DNA of 9,948 nucleotides from an uncultured Lachnospiraceae bacterium (GCA_947589175.1 CANPZR010000077.1:1-9948); one strand, 5' to 3'; shown: positions 1 through 8,628, counted from the stretch's first letter. Made by a program: numbers and translations. Notes: a model not told the origin generated them from the letters alone.

Positions 1-37
1 ACGCCCTTGCAAGGCGGGTTCGGGAGGTGTATGCAGG

Positions 38-2614
<2,577 letters not shown>

Positions 2615-2638
2615 GATTTCACACCAAAAAAAGGGCGA

Positions 2639-2695
2639 TTCGCGCAATAGCCATTTACTTATGCCGGGAAACATGCGATAATTCTATAAATGGAT
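2639..2695 (+). promoter_or_regulatory. Promoter P1 of the fliD-like gene, sharing a block with P2
   Basis: TTTACT (2654-2659) and GATAAT (2677-2682) are separated by 17 nt, as in a sigma-A promoter. TTCGCGCAAT lies upstream at 2639-2648. The same three elements occur in the same register at 5197-5240 before the FlxA-like gene, and ATAAAT (2686-2691) is also shared. The TGCGATAA around the -10 partly resembles a flagellar sigma-28 -10, but no TAAA -35 is present, so the sigma factor is unresolved. Predicted transcription would start near 2689, leaving a leader of about 75 nt. Confidence 0.6.
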
Positions 2696-2764
2696 TATTA
2701 TGATAGCAGGGTCAGAGCATTTTTTGACCGAAACATCATTAATATCGCATGGTGAAAGGTGATG

Positions 2765-3838
2765 ATGGCTATGAGCAGTTATGGTATGACGGCCAGTACC
2801 TCAGGAAGCGTACTCGACCGCATTTTAAAAGAGAAGATGTATCCGACTGTTTCGTCCGAGGCGCAGGAGGCAAATGCCAATCTCACGTCCGGGATGTCCA
2901 GCCTGAGCGATTCCGTATCCGCGCTCCAGAACGGGGACACGTATGCGGATTCAGACGAGGGAGCGGGCGCGGACAAGGTATTTTCCGCGATGAAGGACTA
3001 TGTGTCGCAGTATAACGACGTTGTCAGCGCGGCGCACAAATCTACGCTGACGGGGAAAGTGTCCTATACGGCGGGCATGATGAAGAGCACGCGGGCAAAT
3101 GCTGACAGGCTTGCGGAGATCGGCGTCACGGTCAATCGGGACGGCACGCTGCAGCTCGACGAGAAGAAGTTTAAGGCCGCGGATATTTCCAAGGTGAAGG
3201 AGCTGTTTTCCGGGGACGATCTCATGGGATACGGCGCCACGGTGAAGTCCCGTCTGGGCTTTGCGAGTCTGGACGCCGGTCCGGTGAGCAGGCCGGAGAA
3301 GGACGCTGCTACCGAGAAAGACAAGATCGAGGACAAGAAGGAGCTTGATTCCCTGACATACGCCGGCGCGGGCGCGCTCAAGACGGATATTGAGAAGCTC
3401 ACATCCGATTCCTTATATGAGAAAAAGAAGGATAAGGACGGCGTCGGACAGTACGACATCGACCGGATTTTAGACGCGGTCAGGAATTTTGCCGGCAATT
3501 ATAACGCGATGCTCGACGCCGCGAGGATGAGCATAAATTCCGGCGTTACATCGAATCTGGCGCGGGTTATGGATAAGACCGCTCAGAACAGCGAGAAGCT
3601 GGATGGGTTCGGAATCCATGTGGACAGCAGGGGAAAGCTGACGCTTGACGAGGATGCATTTAAAAAATCCGACATGTCCCGCGTGCAGAGCTTTTTCAAG
3701 CAGTACGGCTCCGCAATCGCCTCCAATGTATCGCTGGTGGATTATTATATGACGACGGGCGCTGATGCCTCCTATGGCTACACGCCGTTCGGAACCTACA
3801 ACGCGCAGGGAAGCTTCCGCTTTGACAGGGCTATATAG
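2765..3838 (+). CDS. FliD-like (flagellar cap C-terminal domain) protein with two repeats
   Basis: The protein of about 357 residues has no signal peptide or membrane segment and carries two copies of a FliD C-terminal-type unit. Copy 1 (about 71-167) has the core AEIGVTVNRDGTLQLDEKKF; copy 2 (about 234-330) has DGFGIHVDSRGKLTLDEDAF. They align without gaps at an offset of 163 residues. The form 'GI-x-V-x2-x-G-x-L-x-LDE-x2-F' is characteristic of the end of flagellar hook-associated protein 2, where it follows a long helix containing YN. A charged Lys/Asp/Glu-rich linker (about 170-225) joins the copies. The FliD N-terminal domain is missing and the protein is short for FliD. Start choice is difficult because GTG-ATG-ATG-GCT-ATG runs in frame from 2759. 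ATG 2765 lies 5 nt after AAAGG and ATG 2771 lies 11 nt after it. The gene overlaps the next reading frame. A role in flagella or a surface filament is inferred. Confidence 0.75.
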   Translation: MAMSSYGMTASTSGSVLDRILKEKMYPTVSSEAQEANANLTSGMSSLSDSVSALQNGDTYADSDEGAGADKVFSAMKDYVSQYNDVVSAAHKSTLTGKVSYTAGMMKSTRANADRLAEIGVTVNRDGTLQLDEKKFKAADISKVKELFSGDDLMGYGATVKSRLGFASLDAGPVSRPEKDAATEKDKIEDKKELDSLTYAGAGALKTDIEKLTSDSLYEKKKDKDGVGQYDIDRILDAVRNFAGNYNAMLDAARMSINSGVTSNLARVMDKTAQNSEKLDGFGIHVDSRGKLTLDEDAFKKSDMSRVQSFFKQYGSAIASNVSLVDYYMTTGADASYGYTPFGTYNAQGSFRFDRAI

Positions 3839-5168
3839 GTTTTTAATCGCGGAGATGTGCATTTCCGGGTATTGTCTGTATCGGCTTGTCAGACCGTTTG
3901 CGCGGCGCAAGAGGACGGCGGCGATGACCGGGGTTGCTTACTCTCTGGCGATGGCGGGACTGTATGCAGTGCCGGTGCATATCGGCTTATTTACGGCGTA
4001 TATGCTGGGATGCCTCGCGGGCTTTGGCGTGATGTACGGGCTGGAGCGAGAAAATGGCGCACAGAAGGTTTTTCTCTCTGTCGCCTTTTTTTCGCTGCGC
4101 TGGCTCGCTTTTATTATGGCGGAGCTTTTGTATGACAATCTGTATAGCTTTTTGGAAAATACCCGGTGGTACAGGGAAAATTATTCCCCGGCCGTTCAGG
4201 CGTCGGTCTATGTCGGCGTCTGCGCGTTTTACCTGATTCTGTTTTTTGCGATTATGGCGGGCGCTGTGACCGGCATCGTCAAAAGCTATGTGTACAAGAG
4301 GGAGCCGATGTCGGCGCGGGAGCTTCTGATGCTGAGTATTCCGCCTGTTTTGGGAGCGGCGGGGTGCAAAATCATTCGCTATTACCGCATCTCCTATCTG
4401 CGGGACGCGGGAGAGCTGTCGGTCGCCTATGATTTGTTGCTTCTGTTCTACTGCGCGGTGGCCGTGGCGACGATTGTTGTTCTGATCGTGCTCTATCAGA
4501 GGATCAAGGCGTCGCAGGAGGAAAAGCTGACAAGCCGGTTTGTTCTCGCCCAGGCGGACGATTTGAAACGGCATATTGAGCAGGTGGAGGGACTCTATCG
4601 GGATATACGGAGCCTGAAACACGACATGACGAATCACGTCCTCACTCTGGAACGGCTGTACGCGGCGGGCGAGAAAAAAGAGGCGGAGGATTATGTCGAG
4701 AGCTTAAAGGAGGCTCTGGTCGAGACCGCCGGCGACATAAGGACCGGAAACCCGGTGACGGACGTTATCCTGCGGGAGTGGAAAAATACGGCGGAGAATA
4801 AGGGAATACAGCTTCAGTGCGATTTTCAGTATCCCGCGGACGCGGATATGAACGTATTCGATATCAGCATAATATTAAATAACGCGCTGCAGAACGCGGC
4901 TGAAAACGCGGGGGCAGATGGCGGGCATATCTCTGTTCTCTCATACCGAAGCGGCAACGCGTATATGATAGAGATTCGGAACAGCTTTGACGGGGAGCTG
5001 CGTCGGGACCGGGAGAGCGGGCTTCCCGTGACGTCAAAGGAAAAGGACGGTACTCACGGATACGGCCTTAGCAATATCCGCCGGATCGCCGGAAAGTATT
5101 TTGGAGATATAGACTGCGCGGCAGAAAATGGAGAATTTATCCTCAGCGTCATGCTGATGCTGCAGTGA
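3822..5168 (+). CDS. AgrC/HPK10-type sensor histidine kinase, orphan in this window
   Basis: Read from TTG 3822 the protein has 448 residues. Seven hydrophobic segments (roughly 4-23, 34-53, 55-73, 82-102, 126-153, 166-185 and 201-227) form a polytopic sensor. A cytoplasmic helix follows with the phosphoacceptor motif LKHDMTNHV (His267), then a GHKL ATPase domain with N-box Asn354 and Asn358 and G-box GTHGYGL at 410-416. This is the layout of AgrC, ComD and related peptide-sensing kinases. TTG 3822 follows AGGGA by 10 nt and preserves the first membrane segment. ATG 3855 would cut that segment and has GGAG almost touching it, while ATG 3765 lies deep inside the upstream gene. The 17-nt overlap with the upstream stop suggests translational coupling. 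No response regulator, AgrB processing enzyme or peptide precursor is visible beside it. The ligand is unknown. Confidence 0.85.
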   Translation: MTGLYRFLIAEMCISGYCLYRLVRPFARRKRTAAMTGVAYSLAMAGLYAVPVHIGLFTAYMLGCLAGFGVMYGLERENGAQKVFLSVAFFSLRWLAFIMAELLYDNLYSFLENTRWYRENYSPAVQASVYVGVCAFYLILFFAIMAGAVTGIVKSYVYKREPMSARELLMLSIPPVLGAAGCKIIRYYRISYLRDAGELSVAYDLLLLFYCAVAVATIVVLIVLYQRIKASQEEKLTSRFVLAQADDLKRHIEQVEGLYRDIRSLKHDMTNHVLTLERLYAAGEKKEAEDYVESLKEALVETAGDIRTGNPVTDVILREWKNTAENKGIQLQCDFQYPADADMNVFDISIILNNALQNAAENAGADGGHISVLSYRSGNAYMIEIRNSFDGELRRDRESGLPVTSKEKDGTHGYGLSNIRRIAGKYFGDIDCAAENGEFILSVMLMLQ

Positions 5169-5196
5169 GAAATATTTCGCGCCCATAATAGGTTTT

Positions 5197-5253
5197 TTCG
5201 CGCAATTTGTATTTACTTATAGCAAAAAATGTGAGATAATGAGATAAATAGTT
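5197..5253 (+). promoter_or_regulatory. Promoter P2 of the flxA-like gene, sharing a block with P1
   Basis: TTTACT (5212-5217) and GATAAT (5235-5240) have a 17-nt spacer, with TTCGCGCAAT at 5197-5206 exactly as far upstream as in P1. An extra TTTCGCGC lies 21 nt further upstream (5175-5182), so P2 has two copies of this upstream element. The predicted start near 5247 gives a leader of about 105 nt. The matched upstream decamer suggests a common activator, repressor or upstream contact, which is inference. Confidence 0.6.
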
Positions 5254-5351
5254 TTGTGCCTTATAAACGGATATGCACAATGTACGGAGAGATTTGACGC
5301 TATTGTATAAGAATCGCTTGAGCGGACAGTTTTCAGGAGAGAGGTGATTTT

Positions 5352-6095
5352 ATGCAGGTAAATGGTGTGAACGGGATCGGAGCGTCTGCGCCGGGCGTGT
5401 CCTCCCCGTCGGTGGACGCTGTGAGCAAGGGCATCCAGAACCAGATTGCCAGTGCGCAGCAGCAGCTTCAGAAGCTGTCGGCTGACCGGGATATGAGTGT
5501 GGACGAGAAACAGAAGAAAAGACAGGAAATCCAGAAAGAGATTTCGGAATTGAACACGGAGCTCAGACAGCATCAGGCAGAGCTGCGCCGCGAGCAACAG
5601 GCGCAGAGCAGACAGGCAGGCGAGGAAAATCCTTTGGCGGATGAGAGAGCGGGCGTGAAGGACGAGGAAAAGGAAGAGCTCCAGGGCGTGCTGTCGGACA
5701 ATAGCATGAAGGCAATTATTTCAGCGGAATCCGCGCTTGCCCAGGCGGAGGTTCACGGAAAGGTCGTGTCTTCCCTGGAGGGCCGCGCGCGCGTGCTGCA
5801 GAGCGAGATTCGCCAGTCCGAGAGCCAGGGCAGCAATACGGAGGATAAAAAGAATGAACTGGAAAAGCTGGAAAAGCGGATTACCAGAGCCTCCGGGGCG
5901 CAGACAGGGATTCTGTCCGGCGCGGTGAAGGATATGAGCCAGGCGGCTAAGGATGAGATTTCCCCGAAGGAGGAGCAGAAGAAGTCTAAGGAGGCAGACG
6001 AGAAGGTTCTCGCCGCCGAGAAGCTGAACCTGGCCGCAGGCACACGGGCATATCAAAAGGGAAAGTTTTATTCCAATGTAGATATTCATATTTAA
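5352..6095 (+). CDS. FlxA-like coiled-coil protein
   Basis: The 247-residue soluble, strongly charged protein has a short Gly/Ser/Val-rich N-terminus (MQVNGVNGIGASAPG), then a heptad-rich region at about 22-84 with Gln/Lys/Glu runs of the FlxA-like family type. A second helical, charged section (about 117-180) includes EKLEKRIT, and a lysine/glutamate stretch lies near 200-215. It has no signal peptide, membrane helix or catalytic motif. The start is clear: AGGAGAGAGGTGAT precedes the ATG. E. coli FlxA is a sigma-28-dependent protein of unclear function, so the family name says little mechanistically. The promoter shared with the FliD-like gene suggests co-expression. The C-terminus TRAYQKGKFYSNVDIHI loosely resembles the YNAQGSFRFDRAI tail of the FliD-like protein (Y-x-x-G-x-F). 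Confidence 0.65.
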   Translation: MQVNGVNGIGASAPGVSSPSVDAVSKGIQNQIASAQQQLQKLSADRDMSVDEKQKKRQEIQKEISELNTELRQHQAELRREQQAQSRQAGEENPLADERAGVKDEEKEELQGVLSDNSMKAIISAESALAQAEVHGKVVSSLEGRARVLQSEIRQSESQGSNTEDKKNELEKLEKRITRASGAQTGILSGAVKDMSQAAKDEISPKEEQKKSKEADEKVLAAEKLNLAAGTRAYQKGKFYSNVDIHI

Positions 6096-6118
6096 AATGG
6101 AAAGTGTATGGTTAAGAT

Positions 6119-6247
6119 ATGAAAACAGATACATCCCGCGAACCGTTTGACTATACCAAATGGCGCGAACAGAATCTGGATGAGGGAATAAGTGTCAGAG
6201 AATTGAGTCAAAAAGCTATGGCATATTCAAGAAAAGATGAACAGTAA
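6119..6247 (+). CDS. Small hypothetical ORF (42 aa)
   Basis: An ATG-to-TAA frame encodes 42 residues: it begins MKTDTSREPFDYTKWREQNL and then runs through ISVRELSQKAMAYSRK. It starts 23 nt after the FlxA-like stop and ends about 26 nt before a terminator hairpin, so it could be the last gene of that transcript. Its composition (FDYTKWRE, amphipathic ELSQKAMAYSRK) looks protein-like. The ribosome site is weak (only TTAAG nearby) and an in-frame stop lies 6 nt upstream of the ATG, so no longer version exists. It may be a small genuine protein or a remnant of a larger gene. No function is assigned. Confidence 0.4.
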   Translation: MKTDTSREPFDYTKWREQNLDEGISVRELSQKAMAYSRKDEQ

Positions 6248-6273
6248 AATGCAATAGGGTAAATAATTAAAGA

Positions 6274-6319
6274 AAAACAGGAACCAGTTCCGACATGGAT
6301 CTGATTCCTGTTTTATTAT
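6274..6319 (+). terminator. Rho-independent terminator after the flxA-like gene
   Basis: AAAACAGGAACCAG (6274-6287) pairs with CTGATTCCTGTTTT (6301-6314), leaving a 13-nt loop and one C-A mismatch. A TTTTATTAT tract follows the stem. It would end transcription from P2 through the small ORF. Confidence 0.75.
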
Positions 6320-6365
6320 CATAAACTATTGAAATTACTTTGTGTTGCGTATTTTTACGCTATAA

Positions 6366-6392
6366 ATTGTGACTGGCTGTGCCATTCACAAT
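6366..6392 (-). terminator. Hairpin downstream of cotJC, probable terminator
   Basis: On the - strand ATTGTGA-A-TGGC, loop ACA, GCCA-G-TCACAAT forms a 7 bp plus 4 bp stem with one internal A-G mismatch and a 3-nt loop, followed by TTTAT. It begins 21 nt beyond the cotJC stop, which fits termination of the cotJ operon. The U-tract is short, so efficiency is uncertain. A smaller GCGTA-TTTT-TACGC hairpin lies further along at 6347-6360. Confidence 0.55.
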
Positions 6393-6416
6393 GCGACTGA
6401 CTTTGCGATTCACTAT
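6369..6416. repeat. Two adjacent imperfect 24-nt direct repeats
   Basis: Positions 6369-6392 and 6393-6416 align over 24 nt with 19 identities and no gaps; shared parts include GACTG and ATTCAC. The right copy contains the cotJC stop codon and the left copy makes up most of the terminator hairpin. It looks like a local duplication of the operon's 3' end. Confidence 0.6.
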
Positions 6417-7021
6417 TTACAGCAGTTTTTATCGAAGGAGGGGTTGAACGCGTAGAAGTTCTTCTGGTTCAGCTCATCCTGTACCATCCGCAGGCTCTCG
6501 CCGAAGCGCTGGAAGTGAACCAGCTCCCGTTCGCGCAGGAAGCGGATGGGATCGATTACCTCCGGATCGTCTACCAGCCGCAGGATATTGTCATAGGTGG
6601 AGCGGGCTTTCTGCTCCGCCGCCAGATCTTCCGTCAGATCGGTGATCGGATCGCCTTTTACCTGGAACTCGCAGGCATTGAAGGGGATTCCTCCCGCGGC
6701 CTGCGGCCAGATGCCTAACGTGTGGTCCACATAATAATCCTCAAAGCCCTGCGCCTTGATCTCCTCCGGGGTCAGGTCGCGGGTCAGCTGGTGAACAATG
6801 GCGCAGATCATTTCAAAGTGCGCCATCTCCTCGGTGCCGATGTCGGTCAGCACGCCCGCCACAGCCTTATTTTTCATGGAATAACGCTGGGAGAGGTAGC
6901 GCTGGGAGGCCGACAGCTCGCCGTCGGGGCCGCCAAATTGCGACATAATCACTTTTGCCATTTTGGCGTTGGGGCGCGTGATTTTGACAGGGTATTCCAG
7001 TCGTCTTTCATAAGTCCACAT
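6413..7021 (-). CDS. cotJC: Spore coat protein CotJC, manganese-catalase family
   Basis: From the ATG at 7021 the protein has 202 residues and starts MWTYERRLEYPVKITRPN, as in Bacillus CotJC. It is a ferritin-like four-helix protein of the Mn-catalase family found in the spore coat, where clostridial relatives are linked to peroxide breakdown. All five expected dimetal ligands are visible: Glu35 (DGE), Glu65 and His68 (EEMAH), Glu136 (AAEQKA) and His169 (ELVH). The region GIPFNACEFQVKGDPITDL (about 111-129) is a family signature. The start overlaps the cotJB stop by one base (TAATG), so translation is probably coupled; a longer frame starting upstream at 7069 would run into cotJB and is rejected. 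The C-terminus ends NPSFDKNCCK, an extension with paired cysteines that B. subtilis CotJC, as I recall it, lacks. Confidence 0.95.
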   Translation of the reverse strand: MWTYERRLEYPVKITRPNAKMAKVIMSQFGGPDGELSASQRYLSQRYSMKNKAVAGVLTDIGTEEMAHFEMICAIVHQLTRDLTPEEIKAQGFEDYYVDHTLGIWPQAAGGIPFNACEFQVKGDPITDLTEDLAAEQKARSTYDNILRLVDDPEVIDPIRFLRERELVHFQRFGESLRMVQDELNQKNFYAFNPSFDKNCCK

Positions 7022-7281
7022 TAGCAGCAGCCTCCTTCCCACGGCCACGGATTCTGAGTCCAGGTCCATCCGTTATTGGTGTCCACAGCATTTGAAGTGA
7101 GAGGGCCGTATTTTTTCTCATACTCACTGCGGGCCTCCTTGTGCATCTGCTGGTATTTGTTGTAATAATCCATTGCTTTTTCATCATTCGGGTGAGTGTC
7201 GAGGAAAAGAGTGATGTCCGTGAGGGCGAACCCTGTTTCCCGAACGGTCTGCATGGCCTGTTCCTGATTATTTGAGCACAT
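7021..7281 (-). CDS. cotJB: Spore coat protein CotJB
   Basis: The protein has 86 residues from ATG 7281. The central ETGFALTDITLFLDTHPNDEKAMDYYNKY and following EYEKKYGPLT match the CotJB family, a small coat component encoded between cotJA and cotJC and needed for assembly of the CotJ layer. The tail TQNPWPWEGGCC, with a Trp-Pro-Trp motif followed by two cysteines, is typical of the family. The ATG overlaps the cotJA stop (TGATG). A TTG one codon upstream (7284) is 8 nt from AGGAGG, whereas the ATG is 11 nt from it, so TTG is an alternative start. The 1-nt overlaps with cotJA and cotJC indicate one translationally coupled operon. Confidence 0.93.
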   Translation of the reverse strand: MCSNNQEQAMQTVRETGFALTDITLFLDTHPNDEKAMDYYNKYQQMHKEARSEYEKKYGPLTSNAVDTNNGWTWTQNPWPWEGGCC

Positions 7282-7541
7282 CAACAGCTTCCCCTCCTTC
7301 CTCCGCAGGAGTAGTTTGACCGGGACGACGGCGCGTAATTGCTGTTCCGGGAGCCGGTGTTCGGGCTGTAGCCGCGGCTGTTTGCCGGCTTTGACTGGCA
7401 GGCTGCGTGAGCGCCCACAAATGGGAAAATAAGATCCTCAAAAATGGTGCCCTGAGCCAGACCGGAACAGCCGTCCATTACATTTTCAAATGACTGCCAT
7501 GGAACGTAAGCCATGGCGATTGGTTTGTTGGAAAGGTTCAT
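7281..7541 (-). CDS. cotJA: Spore coat associated protein CotJA
   Basis: The 86-residue protein has the CotJA core PIAMAYVPWQSFENV (about 7-21) and GTIFEDLIFPFVG (about 31-43). A low-complexity Ser/Asn/Arg-rich tail follows and ends SCGGRRGSC. It is the first gene of the cotJ operon and a structural component of the spore coat with no known enzymatic activity. AAGGAG lies 6 nt before the ATG, a clear start. Expression in the mother cell under SigE is known for B. subtilis cotJ and is likely here. Confidence 0.92.
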   Translation of the reverse strand: MNLSNKPIAMAYVPWQSFENVMDGCSGLAQGTIFEDLIFPFVGAHAACQSKPANSRGYSPNTGSRNSNYAPSSRSNYSCGGRRGSC

Positions 7542-7570
7542 GGTAACTCCTTGATTTTATTGTTAGTTCA

Positions 7571-7600
7571 ATATTATGTAGAAAAAGGTCGAAGTGTGAA
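7571..7600 (-). promoter_or_regulatory. Candidate mother-cell sigma promoter for cotJABC
   Basis: On the - strand CATAATAT (7578-7571) resembles the SigE/SigK -10 CATANNNT, 29 nt before the cotJA ATG. An AC dinucleotide 17 nt upstream (within CACACT, near 7593-7600) would fit a SigK -35; the SigE -35 match is weaker. The call rests mainly on the CATA element and on the operon's identity. Confidence 0.35.
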
Positions 7601-7606
7601 AAGTAG

Positions 7607-7635
7607 TTGACAAATCGGAGAAGCTGTTGTATCAT
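7607..7635 (+). promoter_or_regulatory. Sigma-A promoter of perR-rbr
   Basis: A consensus TTGACA (7607-7612) is separated by 17 nt from TATCAT (7630-7635, five of six matches). Transcription should start near 7642, about 32 nt before perR. It is the strongest vegetative promoter in the window. Confidence 0.8.
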
Positions 7636-7638
7636 AAC

Positions 7639-7651
7639 AGTAATCGTTACT
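7639..7651 (+). promoter_or_regulatory. Candidate PerR operator over the transcription start
   Basis: AGTAA-TCG-TTACT is a perfect 5-bp inverted repeat immediately after the -10, covering the predicted +1. Its size, AT-rich arms and location suit an autoregulatory PerR/Fur-family site, although it is not a close match to the B. subtilis Per box TTATAATNATTATAA. Binding there would block both perR and the rubrerythrin gene. Confidence 0.5.
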
Positions 7652-7673
7652 ACTTTAGAAAAGGGCGGTGGCA

Positions 7674-8081
7674 ATGGCTGAATTAAAATACAGCAGGCAG
7701 CGCGAGGCTGTTATGAATTACCTTCGTTCCACAAAGTCCCATCCGACAGCGGAAAAGGTATATTCTGCCGTTCGGAAGGAGTTTCCCAGGGTCAGTTTGG
7801 GAACGGTTTATAGAAATCTGAACCTGTTAGCGGACCGGGGAGAGATTCTTCGGTTTGCCTGCGGAGACGGAGCGGAGCATTTTGACGCCACTACAGAGCC
7901 CCATTCGCATTTTATCTGTCGCCAGTGCGGCGCCGTGCAGGATGTGAATGCCGGATTATCGGAGGAGATCCGGGATGAGGCAGTACGGGATTTTTCCGGA
8001 GAGATCGAGCGGTATGAGCTCTATTTTTACGGAATATGCGAGCAGTGTTTATCCAAAAAAAATAAAAATAAAGGAGACTAA
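7674..8081 (+). CDS. perR: PerR-type peroxide-sensing Fur-family repressor
   Basis: From ATG 7674, which lies 8 nt after AAGGG, the protein has 135 residues. An N-terminal winged helix with SHPTAEKVYSAV and LGTVYRNLNLL is followed by the Fur-family dimerisation domain. The PerR regulatory-metal ligands are all present by alignment: His23, Asp71, His77, His79 and Asp90. The structural zinc site is Cys82-x2-Cys85 with Cys122-x2-Cys125. Asp90 in the last ligand position, where Fur proteins usually differ, favours PerR over Fur or Zur. In PerR, iron-catalysed oxidation of the ligand histidines by peroxide releases DNA. The gene is 4 nt upstream of the rubrerythrin gene and divergent from cotJABC, so it probably controls the former and itself. 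Confidence 0.87.
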   Translation: MAELKYSRQREAVMNYLRSTKSHPTAEKVYSAVRKEFPRVSLGTVYRNLNLLADRGEILRFACGDGAEHFDATTEPHSHFICRQCGAVQDVNAGLSEEIRDEAVRDFSGEIERYELYFYGICEQCLSKKNKNKGD

Positions 8082-8085
8082 GACT

Positions 8086-8628
8086 ATGAAAAAATTTGTA
8101 TGTTCAGTATGCGGTTACGTTTACGAGGGAGATGAGCCACCGGCAGAGTGCCCTCAGTGCCATCAGCCGGCTGAGAAGTTCAAAGAGATGACCGGCGAGA
8201 GAGAGTGGGCAGCCGAGCATGTAGTAGGCGTTGCCAAGGGCGTCAGCGAGGATATCGTAGCAGATCTCCGCGCGAACTTCGAGGGCGAGTGCTCCGAGGT
8301 AGGTATGTATCTGGCTATGGCGCGTGTAGCTCATCGCGAGGGTTATCCGGAAGTTGGTCTTTACTATGAGAAGGCCGCTTGGGAAGAAGCAGAGCACGCA
8401 GCTAAGTTTGCGGAGCTTCTGGGCGAGGTTGTTACCGACTCCACGAAGAAGAACCTGGAGATGCGCGTAGACGCTGAGAACGGCGCGACCGCAGGTAAGT
8501 TCGACCTGGCTAAGAGAGCTAAGGCAGCAGATCTGGATGCAATCCATGATACCGTTCATGAGATGGCAAGAGACGAGGCGCGGCATGGTAAAGCGTTCGA
8601 GGGCCTGTTAAAGAGATACTTTGGTTAA
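8086..8628 (+). CDS. Reverse rubrerythrin (rubredoxin domain first)
   Basis: The 180-residue protein has the rubredoxin-like module at the N-terminus (Cys6-x2-Cys9 and Cys22-x2-Cys25) and the diiron four-helix rubrerythrin domain after it (about 50-180), the reverse of classical rubrerythrin. Diiron candidates are Glu68, Glu101-x2-His104, Glu131 and Glu164-x2-His167. Such proteins reduce hydrogen peroxide and oxygen to water in anaerobes; in Clostridium acetobutylicum the related genes are repressed by PerR. AAGGAG inside the end of perR serves as ribosome site 9 nt before ATG, so the two genes are co-transcribed and probably coupled. Codons such as GTA, GCT and CGC are used more uniformly here than in neighbours, as expected of a highly expressed gene. 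The last 11 codons and stop form the first unit of the repeat array that follows. Confidence 0.93.
   Translation: MKKFVCSVCGYVYEGDEPPAECPQCHQPAEKFKEMTGEREWAAEHVVGVAKGVSEDIVADLRANFEGECSEVGMYLAMARVAHREGYPEVGLYYEKAAWEEAEHAAKFAELLGEVVTDSTKKNLEMRVDAENGATAGKFDLAKRAKAADLDAIHDTVHEMARDEARHGKAFEGLLKRYFG

Noticed and set aside
2709..2729. GGTCA/TGACC hairpin in the FliD-like leader
   Set aside because: A 5-bp stem with an 11-nt loop is common by chance and no function is suggested.
2749..3015. Alternative 88-codon frame over the start of the FliD-like gene
   Set aside because: It conflicts with a frame that has repeated family motifs along its whole length.
5169..5351. AgrD-like peptide gene for the kinase
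   Set aside because: The stretch holds promoter elements and a leader; no small frame with a ribosome site and cysteine-containing core was seen.
8104..8586. Antisense frame of 160 codons opposite the rubrerythrin gene
   Set aside because: The + strand protein has all metal-binding motifs and a clear ribosome site, and the antisense frame shows no recognisable domain.
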